64,000 nt of DNA from Vibrio owensii CAIM 1854 = LMG 25443 (GCF_000817815.1 NZ_JPRD01000073.1:38828-102827); one strand, 5' to 3'. Counted from the stretch's first letter, positions 7,974 to 17,844 are shown. Notes: generated by a model not told the origin, from the letters alone. Numbers and translations: made by a program.

Positions 7974-10937
7974 ATGTTGCTAGCTACTGCAAGCATCGGT
8001 CGAAAACTGCTGTTGTCTTTCATTGCGATGGCAATGCTGGTGATGATATCAGCATTAATCGGTGTATCAGGGTTTTCTCTGGTAGCAAAAACAGAAAGGA
8101 ACGTCGTGGACAGTGCCATTCCGGCAATGCTAGAAGCTCGACAAGTTTCTGAGCTCAGTACACGAATTATTTCGTCGGTACAAATGCTCTCTAATGCTCA
8201 GAATGAGCAAGAACGTAAAGAAGCTGGGCGCGTTCTTTTTGAACAGCTCGAATCGTTACTTACGCATATTAAAGAGCTTGGCAGTGAGTCGTTTGATTCG
8301 AAGCTGCTTGAAGCATTGGAAAACAATGTACAGAACGTCATTGATAACTTAGCAGAGCTAGGCGTTACAGTCGAACGCAAGCTTTGGCTGACGAAAGAGA
8401 TCGACACGCGCGTAGAAGAAATGCGTTTGCTGAGTGAAGAGCTAGAGCAGTTGACTCGTACCCAAGTGCAAAACACCAGCACGATTGCGGTCGCGAACGT
8501 AACGCACATTTATGACCTTCTTGACGCTAATAAGAAAGCGCAAGCATTCCAAGCTTTGGATGCTCTTGTTGAAGTCGATCTAGACCTGACAGAACGACTT
8601 CATGAACTGCACTTGCTTGCGTTCAAAATGCTTAACCAAATTGAAGAAGCGCGCACGCTCACCAACGTTGACCGCATCCAACAAATTCAAACTGCCTTTG
8701 AAGACAACCTGAAAATCATGAAGCGCCGCGTGCTTGCGGTAGAAGATCCGACGCGTTCAGAGCAAATGAGCCAATTGCTTACCGAGCTTGGCAAGCGTCA
8801 GGTGGTGTTTACTATTTTGCTTCAGCAGTATGAGAACAACGAGCAATCTCAGCAATTAATGCAGAAAACTCTGGAGCTCTTTTCAGAGCTAAACGGGACA
8901 GTAAACAAGCTGGTGGACGACTCTAACAAGACAACCAGAATTGCCGTTGAAAAGCTTACCAGTACGCTCAAGTTTGCACAGTGGTCACTGACGGTGATTT
9001 CCATCATCGGTTTGATTATCGTTGTACTCATCCTTTGGCGCGTGGTTTATGTTTCGGTCATCAAACGTCTGGGTGAATACTCTTCCGCATTGCTTTCGGT
9101 TGCGCAGGGTAACCTCGCAGTAGAGCTGGAAGTGAAGGGCAAAGATGAGCTGGCACACATGGGGCAGGCGATCATCACGGCGAGAAATACCGCACAAGCA
9201 TTAAAAGTGGTGGCAGAAGGTGAAGCGCAAGCGAAACGTGAGTTGGAAGAGCACAAAGAACACTTAGAAGAGCTGATCGAACAGCGCACTTCTCAGTTGA
9301 AACAAGCGAACCGACGATTGAACGAAGAAGTGCTGAACCACGCAAAAGCACGCAAGCAAGCGGAACAAGCAAGCCGTGCGAAATCGGCGTTCTTGGCCAC
9401 CATGAGCCATGAAATTCGTACCCCAATGAATGGTGTTCTTGGTACGGCACGTCTATTGATTGATTCTGGTTTGAACCCGATTCAAAAACGTTACGCTGAA
9501 ATCATCAACCGCAGTGGTAAAACGCTTCTGGCGATTTTGAACGATGTGTTGGATTACTCGAAAATCGAAGCGGGACATTTGGAAATCCGTAGCTTAGGCT
9601 TTGATTTACACCAGATGGTTGAAGATACGTTCCAATTGATGAACGGCAAAGCACAAGAGAAAAAACTGCTGTTCTCTTACCACATTGAAAGCGATGTAGG
9701 CCGCTATTGGAAAGGTGATGTCATTCGCATCAATCAGGTGTTGAACAATCTCGTTGGTAACGCGATTAAGTTTACCGAGCAGGGTGAAATCGACATCTAT
9801 GTTAGCTTGAATCCAGAAGATGAAACTCAGGTGCTATTTGAAGTTTCTGATACGGGTATCGGCATTGCCAAGAAAGATCAAAAGACGTTGTTTGATGCCT
9901 TCACTCAGGCTGAAGGCGGCATGAATCAAACTGGCGGAACCGGATTAGGTTTAGCGATCAGTCGACGCATTATCCAAGCGATGGGTGGTTGCTTGGAAGT
10001 AGACTCAGACGAGGGACACGGCAGCCGTTTCTGGTTCTCCATTCCTTTAGAGGAAAGCGAACCGGTAGAAACCGTATCGATTGCGAGTGCACGTTGTAAG
10101 ATTCGAGCGAAGGTCCTTGTTGTGGAAGATAACCCCGTGAACCGTGTGGTAGCGGAAGGCTTCTTGGAGAGCATGGGACACGAAGTTATTTTGGCAGAAA
10201 ATGGGTTAGAGGCGGAGCAGATCATTGACAAGCATGATTTCGACATTGCATTGGTCGATATCAACTTGCCAGATTGCAATGGTGCTGATTTAATCCACCG
10301 CCTCAAACGTATCGAGCGCAATAAGCCTTCGGATAAAGCACTCAATCCAACGCCAATGGTCGCGGTTTCTGCCCATGTATTCGCTGAAGAAGTGGAAAGC
10401 TATTTGGCGGCGGGCTTTGACGGATATCTGCCTAAGCCGATGGAAAAAGAAGCGCTTTCTGCACTCATCCAAGATATGTTGGATGGCAAACAATTACTGC
10501 TTCCCCAAAGTGGGGAGTGCCTTGCTCAGGATGAGATAATTACAACAAGTGACAACGACACTGTGTCCGTCACAACAGACCTAACAGCAGAGGAGCCAGC
10601 GATGGTTATCATCAACCCTAATGTGATTCAGTCAGACATGAAGATTTTGGGCAAAGAGAAAATGCTTCACATCATCGACCTGTTCCGACAAACCAGCGCT
10701 GATGTTTTGAGCCAAATGGAAAGTTCTGCACAAAACGGTGAAAGCCGCGCAGTAAAAGATCTCGCTCATAAACTAAAAGGCAGTGCAGGCAGTTTAGGTT
10801 TGACGGCTCTAATGAACACGTGCCAAAGCATCGAGATTGCATCAGAGTCATTAGAGGCTTACACAATGCTTCGATCGGACTTGAAAGGGCAGGTGAGTGA
10901 TTCAGTGATTGCGCTGGATGAGTTAATGGCTGAATAA
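7974..10937 (+). CDS. torS: TorS-type hybrid sensor histidine kinase
   Basis: This 987-residue protein has a tripartite phosphorelay. It begins with a transmembrane helix (about residues 12-35), a large helical periplasmic sensor domain, a second transmembrane helix (about 338-360), then HAMP and a coiled coil. HisKA carries the phospho-acceptor His479 in SHEIRTPMNG, followed by an HATPase with DTGIGI and GTGLGLAIS. The receiver domain has Asp762 in LVDINLPD, and the C-terminal HPt domain has His932 in DLAHKLKGSAGSLG. Its pairing with divergent torT identifies it as the TMAO sensor. Its usual partner TorR is not encoded nearby. The start ATG follows an AGGAAA ribosome-binding site. Confidence 0.9.
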   Translation: MLLATASIGRKLLLSFIAMAMLVMISALIGVSGFSLVAKTERNVVDSAIPAMLEARQVSELSTRIISSVQMLSNAQNEQERKEAGRVLFEQLESLLTHIKELGSESFDSKLLEALENNVQNVIDNLAELGVTVERKLWLTKEIDTRVEEMRLLSEELEQLTRTQVQNTSTIAVANVTHIYDLLDANKKAQAFQALDALVEVDLDLTERLHELHLLAFKMLNQIEEARTLTNVDRIQQIQTAFEDNLKIMKRRVLAVEDPTRSEQMSQLLTELGKRQVVFTILLQQYENNEQSQQLMQKTLELFSELNGTVNKLVDDSNKTTRIAVEKLTSTLKFAQWSLTVISIIGLIIVVLILWRVVYVSVIKRLGEYSSALLSVAQGNLAVELEVKGKDELAHMGQAIITARNTAQALKVVAEGEAQAKRELEEHKEHLEELIEQRTSQLKQANRRLNEEVLNHAKARKQAEQASRAKSAFLATMSHEIRTPMNGVLGTARLLIDSGLNPIQKRYAEIINRSGKTLLAILNDVLDYSKIEAGHLEIRSLGFDLHQMVEDTFQLMNGKAQEKKLLFSYHIESDVGRYWKGDVIRINQVLNNLVGNAIKFTEQGEIDIYVSLNPEDETQVLFEVSDTGIGIAKKDQKTLFDAFTQAEGGMNQTGGTGLGLAISRRIIQAMGGCLEVDSDEGHGSRFWFSIPLEESEPVETVSIASARCKIRAKVLVVEDNPVNRVVAEGFLESMGHEVILAENGLEAEQIIDKHDFDIALVDINLPDCNGADLIHRLKRIERNKPSDKALNPTPMVAVSAHVFAEEVESYLAAGFDGYLPKPMEKEALSALIQDMLDGKQLLLPQSGECLAQDEIITTSDNDTVSVTTDLTAEEPAMVIINPNVIQSDMKILGKEKMLHIIDLFRQTSADVLSQMESSAQNGESRAVKDLAHKLKGSAGSLGLTALMNTCQSIEIASESLEAYTMLRSDLKGQVSDSVIALDELMAE

Positions 10938-10971
10938 CGTCACTCGTTTACTTTCAGCTCCACTTATATAC

Positions 10972-11003
10972 AAAAACCTCCGGTTTGCGCCGGAGGTTTT
11001 TTT
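10972..11003. terminator. Bidirectional terminator after torS
   Basis: A 12-bp perfect stem (10972-10983 with 10990-11001, six-base loop) followed by T residues. It serves torS on the + strand and the 63-residue gene on the - strand. Confidence 0.9.
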
Positions 11004-11195
11004 CTATTCGGTCAGATCATCTTCCCACTCGAACCGAGTGTCTAGAGCATAAGGATCATCTTCGAACGGATGTTCCATTCTGCCACGCAAGTATTCGAGT
11101 TGGTGCTCAAGCATGTTGACCGTGTCGTAATCCCCCTCTGAGCAGGCAACGTATATCTGTTGCTCGAGAGCGGCGATGTTGTCTCGGATACTCAT
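11004..11195 (-). CDS. 63-residue acidic helical protein downstream of cti
   Basis: This small soluble protein (MSIRDNIAALEQQIYVACSE...) has heptad-like leucine spacing in the first 40 residues and an acidic C-terminus (WEDDLTE). No signal peptide or membrane segment is visible. It starts 18 bases after the isomerase gene stop with a GGGGG-type ribosome-binding site, so it is probably co-transcribed with that gene and ends at the shared terminator. No known domain was recognised and its function is unknown. Confidence 0.65.
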   Translation of the reverse strand: MSIRDNIAALEQQIYVACSEGDYDTVNMLEHQLEYLRGRMEHPFEDDPYALDTRFEWEDDLTE

Positions 11196-11213
11196 GAGAA
11201 CCCCCTTAAATCA

Positions 11214-13571
11214 TCATCGATTCTCAAAACGATTATAGTCAAGTAAACCAAATTCGATCGGTTGTTTTGTACGATACCAATCGTGGATACGATCGCTAAA
11301 TGGCCAGAACTTTTCAGAGCTTCGGCGAATAGCAAAATTATCCAGTAACTTAACGTAATCATCCTCGGATTGAAGGGTGCTAAATTGATCGACAAATTCT
11401 TTTACTTGATCTTCTTCGATAGAGAAAAACGCCGCTGGATAGCTGCCAACCACGCCTCGAACAATGGTCATGTCATCGTTCGCGAAGTCTCGATTGCTCT
11501 CTTCATCAAACAGGCTAGAAATGTTGATGTGAGCGTTGTTATGAATAAGAGTGAAAAGCTCATCTTCACCGGATTTGCTGCGCACCATCAGCATTGTGAT
11601 TTGCGGTACCGTTTTTAGCCCTTCACCACGAACTTGGTTTATGCTCGCCAACTGTTGCTCATTCTCTACGGTAAGCGCGGTATCAATGATGTCGTATCGT
11701 GGCAACAAGACAGGTGATACTTGCTTGCGCAGAGTATCCAATAGCTCCGATTTAGGATCGTCGGTGTGATACACAACACTGGTCGGTTGGCTAAATGGTG
11801 CAACGTTGCGTTGTAAGAAGTCGCTTAGTTGACGCGGTTGGTCCTGATACCAACTTGAATGTTCTTGGTGGCGCATATCAGCAGGAAGTAGGGCAATAAA
11901 ATTACTTTCCCCTTCAAGGCGTAAGAAGTCCATGAACATTCGGGTAATCAGCTGGTGGCCAAAGTTACCGTATACATCGAAGCCGGCAACAAGTAGGTAG
12001 TGGATACGTTCAAGCAGAGCGTAGTCCAAAACCCAAGCCGTTTTCGGTTGTTCGCCGACCAAACCTTGCACTACTGACGCGCTGTCAAAGTGACGGAAGA
12101 CCGTAAGAGCTGCATTTGGATTTGTACCGTTGCCGTCCCAAATAACGTCGGTCGATAGGTGCTCACCGTTCTTAAACCACTTGTTGATGAAATCAGATTT
12201 GGCTTCTAGGTAGCGTGCTTGTTGACGCGAGTATTTCACCCAGTTGGTAACTGGAACTGTATTGCTCTCAAGCTCGCCGGGAAGTTTTAGGTTCGCTGCT
12301 TGTGAGCGATAGAACTCGTTGACTTCAGGAATGTCGGCCTTGTCTGGGTCTAGGAAGAACACCCAGAAGCGATCATTGATTACGTTTAATGCCAGCTGAC
12401 CACGACATACCGGGCCTTTGATGTAAGCCATGATGGTGTTCTGAGCGTTGTCCAACATGAACTTGAAGCGCGACTTCACCGGCAAATCGATGAACGCAGT
12501 CATTGGGTTTGCAGCGATTTCAGGCTCGTAGCTTGGTAATTTCGCCACTTCGTAATCGGCATCAATGAACCATTTTTTCCAGTTCTCGATACGTTGTTTG
12601 TTCAGCGCAAACGGCATGTGCGTCTTATCGACAATAGTGCCTTGCTCAGGAATGATGCGGTAGTACACGCGCTCAACACCCGGATCATCATAAGGACGAC
12701 GCGTTGTGATGCGTTTTACTGGCTCTCCCGGTGGCGTCGAAGAGCGAACGAGAGTGAAGAATCGTGGTTGTTCACCATCCAGTTCAGAAAAGAACAGGTG
12801 CGATAAGAAAAGGTGTTCGTAAATATAACGAGCGGCGAGTTGGTTTTTGCGAGAACTCTTGTTCAGCAGCGTCTCGTATTTCTGAACCTCAGCTTTTTGT
12901 TGCTCGGTAAGCGGGATATGCGCATTCATGATGCCGCCATTTTCCAGCCAAAGCATGAGCGTTTGATATTCTATCGCCGTTAGATTTGGCATTCCGAAAG
13001 GCATCCCCCATGTCGGGTTGTCTTGTTCGTATTTTTCGTACTCTTCAATCGTCGGACACGTTTGTTCACGGTCGATGGAAAAATCGAAGCCTTCTAATTG
13101 AACTTGATCAGGGAGTGGATGACGTTCCTTTTGTTGAAGCATACGAGCAATCAAACCTGCATCCATATTAGCCGCCATGCTCTGCTCACGCTCGTTGAGC
13201 ACAGGATGGAAGCCAGCATCACGCCATTCTTGCGTAGTTTGCGCGTCTTCAAATAAGCGAGTTGGGGTTGCTGCAGTCAAGCGTGTGCCTTCGTAAACCA
13301 AAGCTTTGCTTGCACCACGGTCAATGCCTTCTACGGAAGAGAGTTTTAACTGACAAGGGGCATCGTAGCAGGCGTGACAAACCACACATCGATTATCGAC
13401 GATAGGTTTTACTTCATATTGAAAGAAGTCCGCTTGGGGCGTCTCAAGAGCAACAGTACGCTCGCGCACTTCTTCAGGGCCAAACAGTTTATCGTAGTGT
13501 AGACCCGCATAGGTCGCACAACCTGCAAACAGAGTGGCGATACACAGTGTGAAAATTAAACGTAAATTCAT
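11214..13571 (-). CDS. cti: Periplasmic fatty acid cis/trans isomerase
   Basis: This 785-residue protein of the Cti family converts cis-unsaturated acyl chains of membrane phospholipids to trans, a rapid response to solvents, heat or osmotic stress. The haem-binding CxxCH is at Cys62-His66 (RCVVCHACYD), which is diagnostic for Cti as a c-type cytochrome. The N-terminus has a hydrophobic signal ending in LFAGC, a lipobox with Cys18, so the enzyme may be a lipoprotein rather than a free periplasmic protein. Further Cti-like segments are GMPNLTAIEYQTLMLWLENGG and the central MTAFIDLPVKSRFKFMLDNAQ. Length is normal for the family. Confidence 0.9.
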   Translation of the reverse strand: MNLRLIFTLCIATLFAGCATYAGLHYDKLFGPEEVRERTVALETPQADFFQYEVKPIVDNRCVVCHACYDAPCQLKLSSVEGIDRGASKALVYEGTRLTAATPTRLFEDAQTTQEWRDAGFHPVLNEREQSMAANMDAGLIARMLQQKERHPLPDQVQLEGFDFSIDREQTCPTIEEYEKYEQDNPTWGMPFGMPNLTAIEYQTLMLWLENGGIMNAHIPLTEQQKAEVQKYETLLNKSSRKNQLAARYIYEHLFLSHLFFSELDGEQPRFFTLVRSSTPPGEPVKRITTRRPYDDPGVERVYYRIIPEQGTIVDKTHMPFALNKQRIENWKKWFIDADYEVAKLPSYEPEIAANPMTAFIDLPVKSRFKFMLDNAQNTIMAYIKGPVCRGQLALNVINDRFWVFFLDPDKADIPEVNEFYRSQAANLKLPGELESNTVPVTNWVKYSRQQARYLEAKSDFINKWFKNGEHLSTDVIWDGNGTNPNAALTVFRHFDSASVVQGLVGEQPKTAWVLDYALLERIHYLLVAGFDVYGNFGHQLITRMFMDFLRLEGESNFIALLPADMRHQEHSSWYQDQPRQLSDFLQRNVAPFSQPTSVVYHTDDPKSELLDTLRKQVSPVLLPRYDIIDTALTVENEQQLASINQVRGEGLKTVPQITMLMVRSKSGEDELFTLIHNNAHINISSLFDEESNRDFANDDMTIVRGVVGSYPAAFFSIEEDQVKEFVDQFSTLQSEDDYVKLLDNFAIRRSSEKFWPFSDRIHDWYRTKQPIEFGLLDYNRFENR

Positions 13572-13631
13572 TGAGTTATTTTGAGTAAATTGAATTTGCG
13601 TTAATTAAAGCAAAATAAGTCGCCAAATACC

Positions 13632-13660
13632 AAAAATCGGAGCAAATTGCTCCGATTTCC
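13632..13660 (-). terminator. Terminator of the TonB-receptor gene
   Basis: The stem 13634-13643 with 13649-13658 (loop AAATT) gives a hairpin followed by five T residues on the - strand. It lies about 45 bases past the receptor stop codon. Confidence 0.85.
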
Positions 13661-13701
13661 GGGTTGTTATTGTTAGGTCAATGCCAAAGTAAGAGACAAA
13701 C

Positions 13702-15627
13702 CTAGAACGCGTAAGTCACGTTAAAGCGAAAGTCTCGCCCCGGGCTTGCGTAGCCTTGGGCGACAGGACTACCGGTGTACTCCATGTACGACGCATGGTC
13801 AAAGTAGTATTTGTCGAATACGTTCTTAACTGACAAGGTTAGAGATAACTCTTCGTCAGCGAGTGGCATCCAATATGCGTAAACATCGTGTACGCCGTAG
13901 CCTGGTTTTTCTGGATGAACGGTTGGATCCGCTACGTCGGTTAAACGTTCAACAAATCGAGCATTCCAACCAAACTCCAGTGTTTCCATCGGTTGATAGA
14001 TCAGATCAAGCACCCAAGTGTCACCGATTGATGTGCCTAGGGTAGAGTCTTCATCCGAAAGTGGAGTGCCATTGAGCTCTGGGCGTGATTGGTTGTAGCT
14101 CAAGCGAGCTGACACATCTGAAATCGCATAGCCTAGGTAAGCAGTAATGCCTTGGTTATCTAAATCGCCAACATTGGTGTACAAGGCCCCTTGATTAGTG
14201 ACGACATCTTTGATGGTGCTGTCAAAGAAGGTTAAGCCAGCAAAGAATTCGTCATACTGGTAGTTTGCGCCTAGCTCTAGATTGCGCGCTTCCTCTGGTT
14301 TACGGTTTGGATCATTTTCGCGGTAGTCGATAACAAATAACTCTTTGATTTGTTGCCCACGAAACGCTTCCGCATAGCTCGCGAATAGGTTCAAACCTTC
14401 AAAGGCGTTGTAATTGATACCAACGTTAGGGCTAAAGCCACTTGAGTCAAAGTCTTGGTCCATGTTATCGGTAAGTTCATACCAATCATAACGAGCACCT
14501 GCGGTGAGAATGAGAGCGTCTGTCAGCATCCAATCGTCTTGAACAAACAAACCGTAGACAGTGCCTTTCTCTTCATCATCCTTTTTGCCATCGTAATTGG
14601 TCTCAAATTCTGATTTGTCTTTCTTGTAATCTAGGCCGTAAACCAAAGTATGGTCGGTGAGTTTACTGGTATTAAAGATCTTTACGCCTGAAGTTTGAAT
14701 TGAGCCATCGCTCGTTCCCCAACGTGGGTGATCTTTGTGGGCAAGACGACTGTCCGTGTAGTAGAAGGTCGTATCGAGATTGAATAGATCACTCGCGCTG
14801 TATTTGTGGTTTAAGGTGAACGTAGAACGGTCTGTCTCTTGGTCTAAAGGTTCGTTTTTGAAACTTGGTTGGAAGTGCGGGCGATTCAAGCGTCGTCCAT
14901 CGTCATTACGATAGTCGTAGCTTACCGAGAGGTAGTGTTCGTCATTAAGTTGACCGGATAGCTTAAGGAGGGCAACTTGCTGTTCTAGCGCTGTATAAGG
15001 CTGCTCTTCACCTTTGCCATCTTGAATGTTGTCACCATCGATGTAGCCGAATGATGCCAACAAACCAAGTTGATCGGCGACTTCACCATAAAGACTTGCC
15101 GATAGTTTGTAGCCTTCATTGTTGGTGTAGTAACCACCTTTCAACATTGCACCGTAGGTTTGGTCCGCAGCGAGTAGATCGTGTGCATCTTTTGTGGTGA
15201 ATTTAATTGCGCCACCAAGTGCACCAGGGCCGTCTGTTGCTCGTCCAGCGCCTGCACTCACATCGACTTGCTTAAGCAGTTCTGGCTCGATAGATAATCG
15301 ACCTTGGTGGTGGAATAGGTTACCGGATTGTTCTGCACCATCGATAGAGACATTCAGCATCGTATCTTCTAGACCTCGAACGTAGATCTTTTGAGAGATG
15401 CCTGATGAGCCACCGACACTGACTTCGGCATCCTTTCGGAAAATGTCATTAAGATCTTGAGCTTGGGATTTAGCTAGTTGGTCAGAGTCTATCGAGATAT
15501 CAACGCCTTCCGGTGTGTGACCGGTCACCTCGATAACTTCCATATCGTCCTTGGCGTAAGTCGTTTGTGACGCTACTAAAAGCGCGATGGTAAGTGGGCT
15601 TAGCTTAAATACGGTTGAAGCAGACAC
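13702..15627 (-). CDS. TonB-dependent outer-membrane receptor (iron, haem or siderophore)
   Basis: The protein is about 641 residues: signal peptide, a plug domain (about residues 30-150, with VRGLEDTMLNVSIDGAEQSG) and a 22-strand-type barrel ending in the aromatic residue F (FRFNVTYAF). A motif AFRGQQIKELF followed by DPNRKPEEARNLELG recalls the FRAP/NPNL region of haem and transferrin-type receptors, so haem is one possible ligand; a siderophore is equally possible. I prefer the GTG at 15627. It has GGAGG six bases upstream, whereas the in-frame ATG at 15639 has no ribosome-binding site and abuts a Fur box. Iron repression is therefore likely. Confidence 0.85.
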   Translation of the reverse strand: MSASTVFKLSPLTIALLVASQTTYAKDDMEVIEVTGHTPEGVDISIDSDQLAKSQAQDLNDIFRKDAEVSVGGSSGISQKIYVRGLEDTMLNVSIDGAEQSGNLFHHQGRLSIEPELLKQVDVSAGAGRATDGPGALGGAIKFTTKDAHDLLAADQTYGAMLKGGYYTNNEGYKLSASLYGEVADQLGLLASFGYIDGDNIQDGKGEEQPYTALEQQVALLKLSGQLNDEHYLSVSYDYRNDDGRRLNRPHFQPSFKNEPLDQETDRSTFTLNHKYSASDLFNLDTTFYYTDSRLAHKDHPRWGTSDGSIQTSGVKIFNTSKLTDHTLVYGLDYKKDKSEFETNYDGKKDDEEKGTVYGLFVQDDWMLTDALILTAGARYDWYELTDNMDQDFDSSGFSPNVGINYNAFEGLNLFASYAEAFRGQQIKELFVIDYRENDPNRKPEEARNLELGANYQYDEFFAGLTFFDSTIKDVVTNQGALYTNVGDLDNQGITAYLGYAISDVSARLSYNQSRPELNGTPLSDEDSTLGTSIGDTWVLDLIYQPMETLEFGWNARFVERLTDVADPTVHPEKPGYGVHDVYAYWMPLADEELSLTLSVKNVFDKYYFDHASYMEYTGSPVAQGYASPGRDFRFNVTYAF

Positions 15628-15640
15628 CGTAACCTCCATT

Positions 15641-15659
15641 GTTAATGAGAATTATTATC
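15641..15659 (-). promoter_or_regulatory. Fur box upstream of the TonB-receptor gene
   Basis: GATAATAATTCTCATTAAC (read on the - strand) matches the 19-base Fur consensus GATAATGATAATCATTATC at most positions. It lies 14 bases upstream of the preferred GTG start. Iron-dependent repression of the receptor is the expected outcome. Confidence 0.75.
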
Positions 15660-15735
15660 GAGTGAGATTTTGGTGATTCTTCCACGCTGAGTAAACGACT
15701 TTTACAACTGTTACAATCCTTGTTACGCGTGATGC

Positions 15736-17076
15736 TTAACGTCGTTTGGGCAAGGTAATATCCATCACTAAACCTCGCTCCGGCGCATTGTAGGCAACGA
15801 TCTTGCCGCCAACGGCTTCAATGTGCCTTTTCGCTAACGCCAACCCAACACCAAAGCCCTTACGTGATGCGACTTGATTATTGGCTTTAAAGAAAGGTTT
15901 GAAAATTTGTTGATACAAACTTGGGTCGATTCCGGGCCCAGAGTCGGTAATGACGATTTGATAATGCTCGCTACTGCTTCGCACCTCAATTCTTAGCGCT
16001 TCATTGGGTTGGGTGTAACGTAAACCGTTGCGAATGACGTTTTCTAACGATTGGCTGAGTGCCATTTGGTTGGAGTCATTGATAGGTAATGGTTCGTCTT
16101 GCTGCAGGAACACGTGCCTATCGGGGTATTCAAATCGTGCATCTTCAACGATGATTTCAACCAGTTCCGCTAAGTCAAATGCTTCCGTTCTGAGGTTTGG
16201 TTGTTCGTTTTCAATCCATGCAAGGGTGAGAGTGTCTTCTGCTGTACTGCGCATCTTATGAGTGTCGCTCTTAATGCGTTGCAACATTTGCTCGCGCTCA
16301 ATGTTTTTATCGACGCAGTCTATGGCCATTTCTATACGAGCGAGTGGGGTACGTATCTCATGTGACATGTCGGCGATTAAGTTTCTGTTGTGCTGAATCA
16401 CATCTGATGTTCGCTCCGCCATTTTGTCGAAAGTTCGCGCGACTTGGCTTATTTCATCGTTGCCTAACTTCATGGTCTGCCCAATTCGCGCCGAATAATC
16501 CCCTTGGCTGAAAGCTTGGCTTGCTCGGTGGAACTGCTGTAATGGACGCATGACGTAACGGTACAAATACACCGTAAGTGCCAGTAAAGAGAGAAATGGA
16601 ATCACAAAACGGAACAGCCAAAACGCATGGGACATGTAAGTGCCGGGGCGCATTCGGTCAGGCAGTAGAATCAGAAAATGATAACCAAAAGGAGAAAGTG
16701 GCACTTCCATGATTGGATTATCTGGAAAATCGAGGTGGATTTTCCACTCAACACTTCGACCAATGCCGTAGCCTTCCCAAAAGCGCTCGTTGAGTGGATT
16801 GCCGCCTTTTACATCTAGGTGTGATTGCAGAACCGTTGCCCAAGTAGACTCATTAGCAGCGAGTTCTTCTAACCAAGTGTCCAAACCTTGCCAATCTTGT
16901 TGGTCGATATATGTTTGTGCTGTAGAGCCCCAATCAAGGATCTGTTGACGGTGAGACTTTTTGAGGTAGCTCATCTTTTCATTAGAAAGAATGGCAGCGC
17001 TATGAATCAAAGAAAAGAAGATCACCACACCGAGAGATAAGACGACAAACAGCCGCCAGAACAACATCTTCTTCAT
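15736..17076 (-). CDS. Sensor histidine kinase of an OmpR-type two-component system
   Basis: This 446-residue inner-membrane kinase has TM1 (about residues 7-29), a periplasmic domain of about 120 residues, TM2 (about 152-172) and HAMP. HisKA has phospho-acceptor His239 in DMSHEIRTPLARIEMA. The HATPase has DSGPGI and GFGVGLALA. The family is CpxA/RstB-like. It overlaps the response regulator gene by 4 bases, so the two are translationally coupled. The TonB-receptor start lies about 110 bases downstream on the same strand, but that gene has its own Fur box. The signal sensed is unknown. Confidence 0.88.
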   Translation of the reverse strand: MKKMLFWRLFVVLSLGVVIFFSLIHSAAILSNEKMSYLKKSHRQQILDWGSTAQTYIDQQDWQGLDTWLEELAANESTWATVLQSHLDVKGGNPLNERFWEGYGIGRSVEWKIHLDFPDNPIMEVPLSPFGYHFLILLPDRMRPGTYMSHAFWLFRFVIPFLSLLALTVYLYRYVMRPLQQFHRASQAFSQGDYSARIGQTMKLGNDEISQVARTFDKMAERTSDVIQHNRNLIADMSHEIRTPLARIEMAIDCVDKNIEREQMLQRIKSDTHKMRSTAEDTLTLAWIENEQPNLRTEAFDLAELVEIIVEDARFEYPDRHVFLQQDEPLPINDSNQMALSQSLENVIRNGLRYTQPNEALRIEVRSSSEHYQIVITDSGPGIDPSLYQQIFKPFFKANNQVASRKGFGVGLALAKRHIEAVGGKIVAYNAPERGLVMDITLPKRR

Positions 17077-17831
17077 TTGAAAATATACCCTTTACCATGC
17101 ACGGTCTGGATACGGTCGTTCGACATACCTTCCGCGATAAGACGTTTGCGCACGCGGCTTAAGTGCATGTCTAGGGCTCGGTCATATTGGCTAAATTGAC
17201 GCTCTAGTACGGTCTGATAAAGAAAGGGTTTACTCAGCACTTCTTCGCGGTGCTCGATTAACGTCCACAGAAGTTTAAATTGAATAGGTGTCAGCTGAAT
17301 GGGGTTCATCTCAGGGCAATGATGGAGCGTTACCGTGTGAGTTTGCTTATCGAGAAGTAACTCTTTCTCACTGAGTTGCGTTGCGGAATTGGGCTGCTTG
17401 ATGAGTTGGGTGCGACGTAAAATTGCTTCTATACGTAAACTCACTTCGGTGAAGTTACAGGGTTTGGTGATGTAATCATCGGCCCCGCATTTAAGACCCT
17501 GAATTCGATATTCTTCTGCACCAAATGCAGTCAGCATAACTACGGGTGTTTGTGACTGAGAACGAATGACATTAAGCACTTCGAAACCATCGAGGTTGGG
17601 GAGGTTGACATCGAGTATGACCAAATCAAAGTCTTGCTGCTGAAAAACCTTAACGGCTTCATCCCCGCAAAACATCGAGATAACTTGATAGCGTTGCTCT
17701 TTAAGTAGTCGGGTGAGTTGAAGGTTGAGATCTGGGTCATCTTCTACCAATAAGATTGAAGGAGCAGGAACGGATGAACTCGATGACCAGTTTGGCTTTG
17801 GCTGAACGGGGGCTGACGTTGGGCTAAACAT
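17073..17831 (-). CDS. OmpR/PhoB-family response regulator
   Basis: This 252-residue regulator has a receiver domain (about residues 25-140) with acidic pocket VEDD, phospho-acceptor Asp74 (VILDVNLPNLDG) and signalling lysine in ITKPCNF. A C-terminal winged helix follows, ending RIQTVHGKGYIFK. The first 24 residues are a Pro/Ser-rich extension ahead of the receiver, unusual for the family. The assigned ATG has no clear ribosome-binding site, so the start may lie further in. A perfect 16-bp palindrome sits just upstream and may be an autoregulatory operator. Pairing with the downstream kinase is clear from the 4-base overlap. Confidence 0.87.
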   Translation of the reverse strand: MFSPTSAPVQPKPNWSSSSSVPAPSILLVEDDPDLNLQLTRLLKEQRYQVISMFCGDEAVKVFQQQDFDLVILDVNLPNLDGFEVLNVIRSQSQTPVVMLTAFGAEEYRIQGLKCGADDYITKPCNFTEVSLRIEAILRRTQLIKQPNSATQLSEKELLLDKQTHTVTLHHCPEMNPIQLTPIQFKLLWTLIEHREEVLSKPFLYQTVLERQFSQYDRALDMHLSRVRKRLIAEGMSNDRIQTVHGKGYIFK

Positions 17832-17844
17832 GTTGACATATCAC

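Noticed and set aside
15736..17831. Two-component pair as the missing TorR partner of TorS
   Set aside because: The regulator has its own overlapping kinase and lies 5 kb from torS; nothing ties it to TMAO.
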